From: Chara braunii
Lineage: Eukaryota; Streptophyta; Charophyceae; Charales; Characeae
Length of the DNA stretch: 46,959 bases
Assembly (NCBI GenBank): GCA_003427395.1
Contig: BFEA01000034.1
Coordinates: forward strand, 1,697,850 to 1,744,808
Direction of reading: 5' to 3'
The notes below the pieces were generated by a model. It saw only the letters and a program-made list of their open reading frames with translations. It was not told the origin of the DNA and made no database searches. The position numbers and the translations under genes are program-made. This document shows positions 1-10,946 of the stretch, piece by piece; positions within the stretch are counted from its first letter, which is position 1, and each line of letters opens with the position of its first letter.

Positions 1-945
1 CCCGCCGCTCCACTCCCGCTTCCGCTGCCCTCCCAATTCCACACCTCCCTACCCCCCGTGAACCCCTCCCCATATGGCGCCTGCGCGCACGTGCGCGCGA
101 CTGCTCCGCCACCCCCTGCCTGATCCCGATTTCCCTCCCCTTCCCCGACCTTTTCCCTACTCTTGATTCCACCCCCAACCCCCGACCCCGAGTTTCCCCC
201 GCTGCTCCACAATCCCGATTCCGCCCTACTCCCCCTGTCAATCCCAACCCAATTTCTCCCCTCGCACGTCCTTCCCCTTTGCCGACCCCGATCCCGGCTT
301 TGCCCACTTCCCACTCCAAACCCGCCCGCTCCGTTCCTTCCCCGCCCCGTCTGTGCGCATCCCGTCACGCTCTCCTCCCCGGCCCACTTCGCCCCGCTCC
401 CCAACCCCCCGCCGCGCAACCTCCCCTATCCCACCGCGCGAACCCCCCCCAACCGCGCGACTACACCCTCCCCCCCCTACATCTCGATCAACCCATCCCA
501 CCGCGCCCCTCCACCCTATCGCCTGATCCCGATCCGCTTCGCACCTTCCCGCCGATTTCCCTTCCAATCCGCCTTCCCCATCTCCCCATCTCCCAATCCC
601 AACTTCCCGATTCACCGCGACTACGCATCCCCCCTCCCCATCGTGATCTACCCAGATCTAACCCAGTTGCCAATGCGATCCTACTCCCGTTTCCTATCCC
701 GCTTTCACCCTCCGCCATCCTCCGCCATCCCCCCCCCTTGCATATCCGCGCGCACCTCCCCCCTGGTTGCGATCCACCCCGGCCCGTGTGCACGTGCACG
801 CCAGGACTTCGGCTGGAGCGGCACACCTGTTATAAGCTAACGCAGGTGTCCTACGATGAGCCCAAGGACATCAGCAATCTCGTGTGGAGCAAAAGGGCAA
901 AAGCTCATTTGATTTTGATTTCCAGTACGAATACAAACTGAAGGA
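1..945. repeat. C-rich low-complexity region
   Basis: About the first 840 bases are dominated by C and T on the + strand, so open frames on both strands translate to Pro/Ser/Leu- or Gly/Arg-rich strings with no recognisable domain. The stretch contains two perfect palindromes centred on CACGTG, at 83-98 and 788-799. No gene is supported here. It could be a GC-rich promoter-type region or a repeat; the sequence alone does not decide. Confidence 0.6.
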
Positions 946-1546
946 TTGCCGAATCCGGAAGAGACCTTAACTACCTACAGTGAAACAGTGAAGATCCTCG
1001 CCCTCGTTAACAAGCGACTGCTAGAGAATAAAAGATTCATGCATCCTTCCTTTATCACGGATCCGAAGACATGGCTTCGAGGGCCGCGTCAGACAGGAAG
1101 ACAGATGCCGAGGATACCGCGTCTTGTCTTGCGGGGAATGGCTTCGAACTCTCGATTGCGTCGCAAGCCTGCTAAAGCATAAGCAAGGTGACGCGATAAA
1201 AATGGTATGGACCCCCCGACGGGAATCCGTCTACGTTGTGTGATTTGAAGTGTGAGAGTTAAGCTGGTAGAGCGACTCCGCTGGGAGGATACCTGTATGA
1301 TAGGACTATTAGTCTGGGATTGGAGTGTGAGGACATTAGAAGGATAGCACTACTGAACTAGGGACGACTGGTAACAGTCGAAGTGGGTTGTACACTTTTG
1401 TAAAGGAAGGGGTACTGTGGGAGGGTGAACCACTTCATTGTAAATGCCGGATCACTAGATGACGGGAGAGCATGGATAACTGACGGTACTATAGCGAGCA
1501 ACAAGGAGGGAGGGCGACGGAGGGATAGTTGGTACCAGTCAAAATA
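946..1546. other. unassigned, no gene seen
   Basis: This stretch separates the C-rich block from the tandem repeats. The only ATG-started frame of note is a 34-codon one (1,071-1,175), too short and featureless to call. The sequence is of mixed composition with no repeat unit that I can define. It may be the far 5' part of the repeat or LINE region that follows. Confidence 0.4.
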
Positions 1547-1937
1547 GGTATTAGCAAGGGGAGGTGATGGGGGATAGACTGGCTGAAAATAATAGATAGA
1601 ATAGTTTCATGTCGAGTCTGAAAGCCTAGACACTGGTCGGAGGATAGAACCACAAAGGGATTGGCCGATTTGCTGTGTTTTTTTTGTAATAGCTTTCGTA
1701 GAAATTTTGTTGCTCACCGTTGGACCAATGGCTGAGGATAGGTATCAGCAAGGGGAGGTGATTGGGGATAGACTGGCAAATTGGTGAAAATAACAGATAG
1801 AATAGTTTCACGCAGTCGGAAAGCCCAGATACTGTTCAGCGGGCAGAACCACAATGGGACTGGCCGATCTGTTGTGGCTCGTTCGTAATAGCTTTTGTAG
1901 AAATTATGCTCACGGTCGGACCAATTGCCGATGATAG
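1547..1937 (+). repeat. two tandem ~195-bp repeat units
   Basis: Unit 1 (1,547-1,740) and unit 2 (1,741-1,937) share long stretches: a GGTAT(T/C)AGCAAGGGGAGGTGAT start, a middle AGATAGAATAGTTTCA, and a GGATTGGCCGAT-type block near the end. They differ by scattered substitutions and small indels. A degenerate piece of the same block recurs near 2,035-2,075. The units precede LINE copy A and could be 5' monomers of that element or an older local duplication. Confidence 0.75.
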
Positions 1938-2270
1938 GTGACGAGGAGGGAAGCAGGTGGTAGTCTGCGTTGGGTCAGGCAGTGGTCGATGAAGACCCTT
2001 GTAGGTGATGACTGGTAACCTACGTAACAGTCATCTGGAGAGTTGGCACCACAACTGGATTGGCCGATGTTTGATGTTTTGTTGGAAGTGGAGAACGACC
2101 ATATCTAGGGGGGCGTGAGTGAGCTCCAATGATCGGCCATTTGAACTGGAATTGGATTGATTGCGGTGCTGGGGATTTTCGGTAAATTTCGGATAGATAT
2201 GGGCAATGACATGAGTGCGCGTTGGGGTTGTGAGCTCCGGTTGTAAATCTCTTTGTCGCAATCCAGAACA

Positions 2271-2602
2271 AGTGAGTGTTGGGGTTGTGGGTTCTTGTGT
2301 GAACTCTGTTGTGCTATACTTGGACGTAGTGTGAGGAAAGTTCAACAACTGTGTGAATATTGTTGCCGCAATTAGTGTACTGATAAAAATGCTCAGGGAT
2401 CGATCGGTGTCTTATGCTTTTGAGGAGAGTGCAACAGCTGTGTGAATCTTCTTGCCGCAATCCGGCATGAGTGAGTGTTGGGGTTGTGGGTTCTTGTATA
2501 CTTGGAAGTAGTATGAGGAAGGTTCAATAGTTGTGTGAATCTTGTTGCCGCCATTAGCGTACTGATAAAAATGCTCAGGGATCGATCGGTGTCTTATGCT
2601 TT
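2271..2602 (+). repeat. tandem ~150-bp repeat, two copies
   Basis: Copies at about 2,271-2,422 and 2,470-2,602 both begin with GAGTGTTGGGGTTGTGGGTT and end with GATCGATCGGTGTCTTATGC. A third copy lies at 6,789-6,942, on the far side of LINE copy A. The second copy stops only a few bases before the point where copies A and B of the LINE start to match. This fits 5'-UTR monomers of the LINE, or host sequence interrupted by the insertion. LINE copy B has no such repeat upstream. Confidence 0.75.
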
Positions 2603-2702
2603 TTCTGTACGGCCTGTTGGAATATGAGCGACGAGTAGGTACAAAAACAATCCAGACTCTTGAAGGTCAATTGTTGAGGACTTTGTAGTTAGCCCACGTA
2701 AT

Positions 2703-4295
2703 ATGGCACAATTGCTGGGAATCGCATCATTGAACGTGAGAGGGTTGGGTGCATCCTCCTTCCGAACGAAGTGGAAAGAAATCAAGGGACTGGTAGACCG
2801 AGACCGCATCCACATCCTATGTCTACAAGAAACTAAATTGTCTGAAAACAGACTCACTGATGGAGAATTGCCGCCGGTCACGGCAAGCCTCCGTGTCGGC
2901 TTCCAGCTTTGGGCACCTGCAATTGGCACGGCGGGGGCCGTGGCCATCCTTTGCACCAAGTATTTTAAGGGGCAGATTTTGGACTTTTTTGTGGATACAC
3001 AGGGTCGTTGGGCCTAGGTGTATATTGATTTGGCCGGGGAGCGCGCCCTAATTGTGACGGTGTACGCCCCGTCACAGCTTAGGGCCAAATACCAGTTTTG
3101 GAGAGCTTTCTCCGCTAACATCCCGGAAGTAGATAGACTAATTTTGATCGGTGACCTTAATACGATGGTAGACTCGCCCCCTCGTTCTGACACCTGCGCC
3201 CCCTACTCGCCCGATGTGGTCGCCATGATTGACGCCTTGACAGACATGGGGCTACAGGATGCTTTTAGAATACTCTGGCCCCATGAGAGACGCGTCACAT
3301 GGGTGGGACCGGCCCTTAAAAAACGCAACAGAATTGATATGGCTTGGCTGTCTCAGGCCGCCACACAGTGCCTGCTGGATTTTAACATTGTCCCGGTGGC
3401 TCGCTCGGACCATAAGATGATCCCCATCATCCTGGCGATCCCTACAAAGCTACATACCAGGCCCCCACCGTCTACAGTCCCGGGGTGGATTTTCTCAGAG
3501 GAGCGGTACTGCAATATGGCAAATCAACACTGGCTCTACTGGACACAACTTTGGCACCAGGATCAATCCGCCCTCCAATGGCTAACGGATGGAACGGCGG
3601 CCCTGGATAGATTGCTCAAGCAGGCCGTGCTCGCCTCTAAGCGTGCGCAGCGGCTCACAGCGGAAGCCTTCATCAAAAGGGCGATGGAATTGGGGGATGG
3701 CCCATTGACAGAAGAAGGAGAGGAAGAATGGTGGATGCAATGGGCGGCGCTGCAGGCTGAGTGGGAGGAGTGGCAGATTAAAGATGCGGAATCTTGGGGA
3801 CTGCGTAACAAAGCCCAATGGAAAGTGGCAGTGGGACATATGACAAAGACGTTCTTCCGACGTCTCCACTTCAAACGGCCAGCCTCTATGATGGTGACAT
3901 TACAGGCCCCGTTCCAACAGGAGGGACCACTGGCTGACAATACCCAGGACATTCTGCAGTTTTCTGATGAGTTCTACTCCTACCTCTTAACTGAAGAACA
4001 GTCCTGGCCGTCGGAGGAAATGGCAACAGCCCCGGCCAAAGACATTTGGCAGAAGATGGCCACAAGACTGTCGGACTCGGCCCAGAGAGACCTCGACGAG
4101 CCAATTAATGAGCAGGAGATCTGCGAGGCGTTAGCGGAAATGCCCTCAGGGAAAGCCCCGGGACCAGATGGAATGCCGGTGGAACATCTCAAGGCCTGCG
4201 TGGATACCCTCCTGCCGCATCTCCTCGAGGGCTTCAACGACGTCAGAACCCCTCCCCAAGGATTTTGGCCTTGCTACTATCATTCTGGTGCATAA
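2703..4295 (+). pseudogene. LINE ORF2, endonuclease and pre-RT part (copy A)
   Basis: The reading starts at the ATG at 2,703 with IASLNVRGLGA, the N-terminal strand of exonuclease/endonuclease/phosphatase (APE-type) domains. LCLQETKL follows, carrying the metal-binding Glu. A TAG at 3,015-3,017 stands where copy B has TGG (Trp). The same frame continues with YAPSQLR, LIGDLNT (the catalytic GDLN motif), RIDMAW and ARSDHKMI (the terminal SDH). The last part is a helical pre-RT linker and the start of the RT (GKAPGPDGMPVEHL). Copy B shows that an 11-12-base deletion near 4,248 then shifts the frame. In an active element this domain nicks the target DNA to prime reverse transcription. Confidence 0.88.
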
Positions 4296-4534
4296 AAAGG
4301 GCCCTCCTAAGGAGATCCGCAATTGGCGCCCCATCTCCCTGCTGTCGCCCTCGTACAAGCTTTTGGCGAAGATTTTGGCGAACCGCCTTGCCCGCAAGCT
4401 CCCCCAGATCGTCGACTCCACGCAAACAGGCTTCATCCCGGACCGGCAGATCTTAACAAACATTTTGCTCGCCAGGCAGATAGTATGGCAAGCCCCATAT
4501 CATGACCCGCCCCTGGCGTTTGTCCTGCTGGACA
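4251..4534 (+). pseudogene. LINE ORF2, N-terminal RT fingers (copy A)
   Basis: After the frameshift near 4,248 the reading resumes one frame over: LPKDFGLATIILVHKKG, then NWRPISLL, YKLLAKILANRLA and QTGFIPDRQI. These are the standard N-terminal RT motifs of LINE elements (K-KG, NYRPISL, Q-GF--GR). The reading ends at LAFVLLD, just where motif A (the first catalytic Asp) begins. There the copy jumps by internal deletion to the far C-terminal region, so motifs A, B and C of the polymerase are absent from this copy. Confidence 0.88.
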
Positions 4535-5467
4535 TCCCTTGGTCCGCGCCCCGGCCAGAGACGGGTGGGTGCCCAGGGACCTCGTCAGACCTATCACAGT
4601 GGTCACGGATGGGAAAGCTCCGGGTCGGGTCGCCCACCACGTCTTCTGCCCGGACAAGCGTCCATCGCAGCTGGCGGTCGACCCTGCAATGTGGACCTGG
4701 AGGAAGCAAGGCCTTCAACGCCATGCCCTCCCGTTACATCAAGTCTCTACGAAAGCTATCTATAGATCGTTGTGGACGCCCTATCGGATGGACCAGGAAC
4801 TCCGACATCGATGGGCTAGAAAGGAATGGCTCACGGGGGCCCTAACTGCAAAATGGTCCTCTGCCGCATGGAAGTCTATGGCCAGCCGCCTCCAGACGCT
4901 TCCCAATCAGAAGCATGCAGGACTTTTATGGCTGAACATACATCTGGCGCTCCCAACGAACCAGTGGATTGCAAAGCGTTCATCTTTCTCAGACGGGAGG
5001 TGCCCGCACTGTGCTGCAGAATGCGAGGATATCCCGCATGTATGGAGCGGTTCCACCTCGCAACAACAATTCTGGAAGTGGTGGGGAGACCAGAGGATGG
5101 CGGCGACATCGATGAGATGCAACCGGACAAGTGGGCCGACTGTTTATTGGTCGGCCCGGCCTTTATGGACCCCCCGCTTCGAGGTCAATGGGCGTATGCC
5201 ATCGAGATCATCAGGGCGGCATTTTTGGGAGCGGTCTGGGCACTCAGAACGCAGCTTCTCTTTCAACAGCGCCCTCCTACCTTCGCGGCGCTGCGTGCAA
5301 TGACTATTGTTAATCTTCAAACGGCCATTGTTGCGGACGTCAAAAGGAAATCGGCCACGGCATGGCCCCTCCTTAAGCAAACCTGGGCGCCATATTCTAA
5401 ATTGGTACACATCCACGATCAATGGATCCCTGACGCTGCGATCGGCCTCTCGGAGGGATCACAGTGA
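4535..5467 (+). pseudogene. LINE ORF2 C-terminal region (copy A)
   Basis: This is the part of ORF2 downstream of the polymerase. It runs through DGWVPRDLVRPITVV, a Trp/Arg-rich segment, and CPHCAAECEDIPHVW, a zinc-finger-like module of the kind that follows plant LINE RTs (zf-RVT). The last Cys of that module is Ser here (WSGS) but Cys in copy B (WSGC). A further frameshift near 5,090 moves the reading to GDIDEMQPD, and it ends at a TGA after LSEGSQ. A role in RNA or target binding is known for such modules but is only inferred here. Confidence 0.8.
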
Positions 5468-6345
5468 TGAGGCAGACAGCGAGGTTCGGAGGGTGCGACT
5501 GGCCGCTTTGAGGGACCACGGTGATGAGGCTGGCAAGTGTTAAAGAACGGTGAGCACAAACACTATAGGAGTGTGTCAGTAAGAAGTAATAGAAACACAG
5601 TGGGGATTATGAATAGTTTAGGTGGTGTAGAGGGGAGATTGAGGAATAGGGTGGAAAATCTGATAAGTAATGGTTTGTCTGAATAATGAGTGTAGAAGTG
5701 GTGGTTTGGCAGGATTTGAGATCATAGGTATGGGTAAGTCCCGCAGTTGCTGCGGTCGAAATCTTCACAAACCCCTTGGAAGGGGACTGATCCGAAGACA
5801 GTCGGGAGAGAGAAACTATCATATTGTAAGAAAAAGTGAATAGGAGGTAAAGGCCATATGGCCTTGAAATGGAAACCCCACCCCGCCTGGCTAAGTATAG
5901 AAGGACCGGAGTGGTAATAGAAGCGAGCAGGGGGATTGAGTTAGAAGTTTGCAATAAGTTTCGGTGGCTTTTTGGGTCATTACCTTCGGGGGGAGTGAGG
6001 GGCTTGCCTTTAGGCATTGCAGGTTCCGCCATCTCAGGCAACCCCTTCTGTGTCTGGGTGCTTATGCCTCCCGGCAGAAGGGCCCCCCTTGTATGGCCAA
6101 CCTGAATAAGTGCCTCCTGGCAAACCCTGGCACGCGCCACTGCCCTTGGGCAGTGTCGATACCCCCGCCACTTTTTCTCGTATCTACTTCTACCTGTACT
6201 CTGGGACGCAGGGCCCGATTCCCAGCAGGTGTCGCTCCCCACCAATAGATTGGAGCCCCCTCCCCGGGTGCCAGTGATAGCTGCTCTTATTAGTATCACT
6301 AGCACTATTCGGGGGGGGGGTTATGGTAAAAAAAAAATAAAAAAA

Positions 6346-6766
6346 TTGTATGTTCTGCCAAATTTCTTTGGTCGGGGCTATTGTCATTTCCTCCGGCGGC
6401 CAGGACTGTTCTTCAGTTAAGAGGTAGGAGTAGAACTCATGAGCGAACTGCAGAATGTCCTGAGTGTTGTCAGCTAGTGGTCCATCCTGTTGGAACGGGG
6501 CCTGTAATGTCACCATCATAGAGGCTGGCCGTTTGAAGTGGAGACGTCGGAAGAACGTCTTTGTCATACGTCCCGCAGCCACTGTCCATTGGGCTTTGTT
6601 ACGCAGTCCCCAAGATTCCGCATCTTTAATCTGCCACTCCTCCCACTAAGCCTGCAGCGCCGCCCATTGCATCCACCATTCTTCCTTTCCTTCTTCTGTC
6701 GACGGGCCATCCCCCAATTCCATCGCCCTTTTAATGAAGGCTTCTGCTGTGAGCCGCAATTTTGGG
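6346..6766 (-). mobile_element. inverted fragment of the same LINE family
   Basis: Read on the - strand it gives FIKRAMELGDGPSTEEGKEE, then TKTFFRRLHFKRPASMMVTL and QDILQFAHEFYSYLLTEEQ. That is the pre-RT linker matching about 16,540-16,935 of copy B. It abuts the poly(A) tail of copy A and joins the third copy of the ~150-bp repeat on its other side. Two small differences break the frame (a TAG near 6,644-6,649 and loss of part of the linker). It is either a second truncated insertion or part of a rearrangement involving copy A. Confidence 0.88.
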
Positions 6767-6788
6767 ATAGCTATATATGCAGGGACAT

Positions 6789-6942
6789 GAGTGAGCGTTG
6801 GGGTTGTGGGTTCTTGTGTGAACTTTGTTGTGCTATACTTGGAAGTAGTATAAGGAAAGTTCAACAGTTGTGTGAATCTTGTTGCCACAATTAGTGTACT
6901 GATAAAAATGTTTAAGGATCGATCGGTGTCTTATGCTTTTTA
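6789..6942 (+). repeat. third copy of ~150-bp repeat
   Basis: This matches the repeats at 2,271-2,422 and 2,470-2,602, including the GTTGGGGTTGTGGGTT start and the GATCGATCGGTGTCTTATGC end. Together with the earlier copies it brackets LINE copy A and the inverted fragment. Confidence 0.8.
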
Positions 6943-8640
6943 TGTACGGTGTCGCGCGCGGCGGTCCCACGCCTATGATGGGGAGCGTTGAACCTCACGG
7001 TCGTGTTACGCAGGATTTATTCTTGAAAGAACAACAAGTCACCGCGCGGGCTATACCTCTCACAACGCCCCGTGACAGGTCGGCACGTCGCGAGGTACAA
7101 CTCACCTCTACCCGAGGGGCTGTCACCACCCTCTAGTAGGCGTATCCCTGCTGAGCTACCGGCCCACACGCGAAGGCTTTTACATGCCTTTGTAGAGGTA
7201 GGTCGGACGAGGGAGTTTTCTCGATCGTCGTAGCATAGGTATCCGCGCGGTTGAACGCCTACGACTGACCCGTTTATGTGTCAAGTATCGGAGTGCTGAT
7301 TTCTCGGACCAACTTACAATTCAGGTCGACTCGACTGACGATCTTTCGCGCATACTAAATCCTACTCTATCTGAACTTATCCCGTAATTTATATATATTA
7401 TATAAGTCCTTCCAAAACAGATACACTCATGACAAATATAGTTTAAAGGCTGAAACTGAAAAGACAAGGAGATGTTTTTTACATTTTTACGCAAAACCGA
7501 GTCAAACGTCAGAATGAACGAAGCTTTGAATTTTGAAAGAGGAACAATCAATAGGCTCTTGGCCTTTTAACAAACATCACAGATAAAAATAGGCTCATGA
7601 CCAGTCAAATATGCATCAGAATAAAAGAATAGGCTCATGGCCTTGCCAATTGTCCTAATCTATTCAGCATCAAGGAGTAGAGTCGAAACATCCAAACCAA
7701 ATGTACAAAGGTTACGAGTCGACGAAATGTCTGAGTCGAGGCTCAACATAAGTTCAGCAATGCGAGTAGAGTGAATAGCACGTGGTTGGTCTTCTTACGG
7801 ACCTGCAAACAAGTGTCAATCACATTCCATAATCCTAGCAGAGTCAACCATTCATTCACTCTCATACACATTACACTTACGCTTTCAGACCCTTTTGCCA
7901 GACATTTTCTTTTCGACTCAGTTATTCAAGGACCTCTTTGATCAAACTTAGCCCTTCAGATGCTGACTCGAAAATCAGAAATGCCATTTAGTGCAAAGGT
8001 AGATGCAAAGTGTGGGTGTAGAGGGTGAGTGAAGGTTAAGTCGGTAAACCAACCTGTTACTATAAAGCAACAGCATGTAGACTTGTATAGACTCATAACA
8101 AGTCTCCTTGATTAAAATGACCTGCAAATACACACAGGTCACAAGATCTCAACACCTCCCTCACTATCACTCTACACGAAGTTCAGCGATGTGAACTTCA
8201 ATTCTATGAGTGGACTATAATATAGTCAGACCAAATGTAAATATGAAGTAAGAAGACTCTGACAGAAGTCTTCACCTCATACTTAGTCAAGCAGTAGAAT
8301 AGCTCAGACATGACTATCCTACCACTTGTTTTAGTTTAACTGGTTCAGACCTAGACAGACCATGGGATGACCCGCACAGGAGTACCCCATCTTCAGTCTG
8401 TCAACCTAGCTATCTAAGATATGTACACACGTAGAAACGAGTAGTAGGATGTTCCTCACCCTGGAGCCTTATCCTGTCACCCGTCCTACATCCATACATC
8501 AATCAATTTGCACTCACACTTGCTCTAGGCCAACGTGCACGAAGGTGATCACGGCTCGAGCTAGGAACAGGGTTTCACATGCATATACCTGATTTAGCAA
8601 TTAGGTGAGAACAAACGACATGGACGTAGTAACCACATCA
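6943..8640. other. gene-free stretch with a tRNA-like box
   Basis: No convincing coding frame is present. On the - strand at about 7,105-7,172 a GGGCCGGTAGCTCAGCAGGG stretch resembles the 5' end and A-box of a tRNA or tRNA-derived SINE, followed by a GAGGGTGG-type stretch. No T-arm lies at normal tRNA spacing, so no tRNA gene is called. At 7,540-7,640 the words AATAGGCTC(A/T)TG recur three times. The remainder is AT-leaning sequence that I cannot identify. Confidence 0.35.
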
Positions 8641-8701
<61 letters not shown>

Positions 8702-8738
8702 TACATATATAGCAATAATAATAGTAATAATAATAATA

Positions 8739-8775
<37 letters not shown>

Positions 8776-8799
8776 GTGATAATAACAATAATAACGATG

Positions 8800-8842
<43 letters not shown>
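8641..8842. repeat. (AAT)n microsatellite, interrupted
   Basis: An uninterrupted (AAT)20 run at 8,641-8,700 is followed by an imperfect AAT/ATA tract to 8,842 with scattered G, C and GAT interruptions. Apparent Leu/Ile/Tyr-rich translations of it are artefacts. Confidence 0.97.
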
Positions 8843-8844
<2 letters not shown>

Positions 8845-9535
8845 TAAGGAATATGAATGAATGCACTACATAGAAGTCTAAGTCACAACCAATCCTGCAG
8901 AAGTCCAAATAATCATGTAACGAGCAGAGTTGAAATGCATCTCATCCAAATGAGAGCGATGTAGTGATCTCGTGAGCCAACGGTCAAACCCGCAGTGTTC
9001 AATGTCGATCCTACTATCTGGTGCCCAACCTACTCTACTCATCTTGCCTGTCCTACCTACACCTTTGCATCAGGTTCACTTCAACTTTGAAAACCAATGT
9101 GCATGACGTCAGTACCATAGTTGACTTCTCACACGCACCAGATACGTATCTCTGTCCCTCTTGCTCTTTATCTCTCTCTCTCTGTCTCACTCTCCGTGTG
9201 TACGTGTCTTAGGAATCGCAACTGCAGCATAAGTTATGATTGCTACAGTGCCAAAAGTCAAGTCTGCAGTCTTCCGGAAGGTCCGGAAGTGGCCTTGAAA
9301 GTGTTACTCACGTTAGACCATAGGCAAGTAGGCAAGTGGGCAGTCTAACTGTGTCAAATCAGCAGCACTCAGTCCCAGTCGCACTTCGTTCAGTCAACGG
9401 ATATCATGTGGGGCTGTGTGCATCAAGGCCTAGTGAGGTCGTTGTTGCAGCGGACGTCGTTGCGCGTGCCGCTGTTATCATTGCTCACGTGTGCCCGATT
9501 CCTGCCGCTACCTCCGTATATGTCCGTCAGTCTGT
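8843..9535. other. intergenic, with a diverged repeat
   Basis: No gene was recognised. The segment around 9,030-9,170 matches 11,160-11,290 imperfectly: both contain a GAAxACCAATGT(G/A)CATGAC core and an ACGTATCTC-type end, and both lie downstream of an (AAT)n tract. The two are probably diverged copies of one AAT-containing repeat. Confidence 0.45.
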
Positions 9536-9680
9536 TTTGTATGTCTGTCTGTGCCTATTGCTACCTGTCGATTTGTCTGTCTGTCCGTTGTCTGTCTGTC
9601 TCTTGTCTGTCTGTCTCTTGTCTGTTTGTCTCTTGTATGTATGTCTGTTGTATGTGTGTCTGCATGCATGTCTGTATGTT
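9536..9680 (+). repeat. GTCT/TGTC-rich microsatellite
   Basis: The tract is built of TGTCTGTC-type tetranucleotides with TTGTCTGT, TATG and CATG variants. The long Cys/Leu/Val-rich frame across it follows directly from the repeat and is not a gene. Confidence 0.9.
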
Positions 9681-9959
9681 TGTATTGTACGTACTCAGAC
9701 GACATCAGGACCAAGCAGAAGTCTGTAACTGTACACAGTCCAGGCCCTCGGCTGTGAGCCAATCTGTACAACTGTGGAAGGGTGACCTTAGACCAGACAG
9801 CCTCGTCAACGAGTGCATAAGGTTGGGCCTCCGGGTGATCAACATTCAGTCTTGCTATGTTGCCTTAACGCCGGTTGGGTGCTGGTTGTTTGCTCATACT
9901 GCGGATGACGCCGGACTGTGGCAACATGCTGGCGCTGTCTACTCTGTGCGCCATGCATT

Positions 9960-10451
9960 GCTGATGTGGCGCAGGTCATCTGTCGACCTCGCTGATGTGG
10001 CGCAGGCCACTTTTCTGCATTGCTGTTGTGGCACAAGCCATCTGTCCGCCGTGCTAATGTGGTGTTGCTGCCTGTTCTGCAGTTAGACGTGGCATTGGCC
10101 ACGCCGTCTACCTGCTGACGTGGCATTGGCCACGCCGTCTACCTGCTGACGTGGCATTGGACACGCTGTCTACCTGCTGATGTGGCGCAGGTCACTCGTC
10201 CATACCACTGATGTGGCCCGCCACAGGTCTACACCGCTGCTGTGGCGCCGCGATCTGTCGACTTTGTTGATGCGGCGCGGGCCACCTGTCGACACTGCTG
10301 ACGTGGCATACGCCACGCCGTCTTCATGCTGATGTGGTTCATGCCACCTGTCTACATTGCTGATGTGACATTGCCACGCTGTCTGCAGCGCTGATGTGGC
10401 ACATGCCACTTATCTATATTGTTGATGTGGCATGGCCACTGGTCTACATTG
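9960..10451 (+). repeat. 31-bp minisatellite, about 16 units
   Basis: Units of 30-32 bases follow the pattern GCTGATGTGGC, a variable 3-6 bases, GCCAC, then TGTCTACATT or a close variant. I can lay out about 16 consecutive units, each diverged from its neighbours at several positions. Most units hold an internal inverted pair (GTGGC/GCCAC) that could fold into a small hairpin; two neighbouring units are almost identical (about 10,086-10,146). No coding capacity is supported. Confidence 0.9.
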
Positions 10452-10875
10452 TTGACTGATTGCGACTAGGAGGGAGATCGGGATTCGTGGATGAGTGGGG
10501 ATTGGGAGACTTTCGTGGTTGACACCGACATTACGTGCTACTGATTGTTTCCACTATCTACAAGAGAACAGTGCCACGTGGCACTTCTGTGTGACTAGGA
10601 TTTGTCAGACCCGTTTACCGGGTACCGTTTTGATGACGTGGAGGTGAGGGGAAGCCCGGTGAAGAGGTGGGCAAAGTCGGGCAACTCTGTGGTAGTCACT
10701 GATTACCCCTCCCACCTTCTGATTTGTCTGTCCCCCCCCCCATTCTCGTCGTCTACCGGTAACAGGATATTGTATCAGATATCACTCTCACGTTAATAGG
10801 AAACATTGTGCAGATCTGAGGCTACTCACACTACGATGCCTGACGAGTATCTTCCAGTCTCTGTTCAATAATGAT
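10452..10875. other. intergenic, nothing recognised
   Basis: No gene is supported. The one notable site is a perfect 14-bp palindrome, GTGCCACGTGGCAC, at 10,571-10,584, with a CACGTG core of the G-box/E-box type. A function is not shown. Confidence 0.4.
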
Positions 10876-10877
10876 AA

Positions 10878-10933
<56 letters not shown>

Positions 10934-10946
10934 GTAATAATAACAA
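10876..10946. repeat. (AAT)n microsatellite
   Basis: Near-perfect AAT repeats with a few interruptions at the 3' side, placed like the tract at 8,641 relative to the diverged flanking repeat. Confidence 0.97.

Larger units (their letters stand above)
2609..6345 (+). mobile_element. LINE (non-LTR retrotransposon) copy A
   Basis: The element starts where homology with copy B begins and ends in an A-rich tail (about 6,326-6,345). One ORF2-like reading runs from an apurinic endonuclease domain through a reverse transcriptase to a C-terminal zinc-binding region. Relative to copy B it has lost about 1.49 kb of RT (B 17,424-18,915), joined at a shared GAC near 4,531. Its 3' UTR (5,470-6,325) extends about 290 bases beyond the end of copy B and holds a short perfect hairpin, CACTGCCC/GGGCAGTG, at about 6,138-6,155. 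It is inactive: one nonsense codon, at least two frameshifting deletions and the missing RT core. No separate ORF1 was recognised. Confidence 0.9.

Noticed and set aside
163-941. Open frames of 112-225 codons in the first kilobase
   Set aside because: They are Pro/Ser- or Gly/Arg-rich consequences of C-rich low complexity, with no domain.
3563-4104. Opposite-strand frames within the LINE coding regions
   Set aside because: They are shadows of ORF2 and repeat in both LINE copies without protein features.
7105-7172. Functional tRNA gene on the - strand
   Set aside because: Only an A-box-like 5' segment is present; no anticodon arm or T-arm at tRNA spacing.
9960-10451. CRISPR-like array
   Set aside because: Units are contiguous, diverged and without unique spacers; this is a eukaryotic minisatellite.
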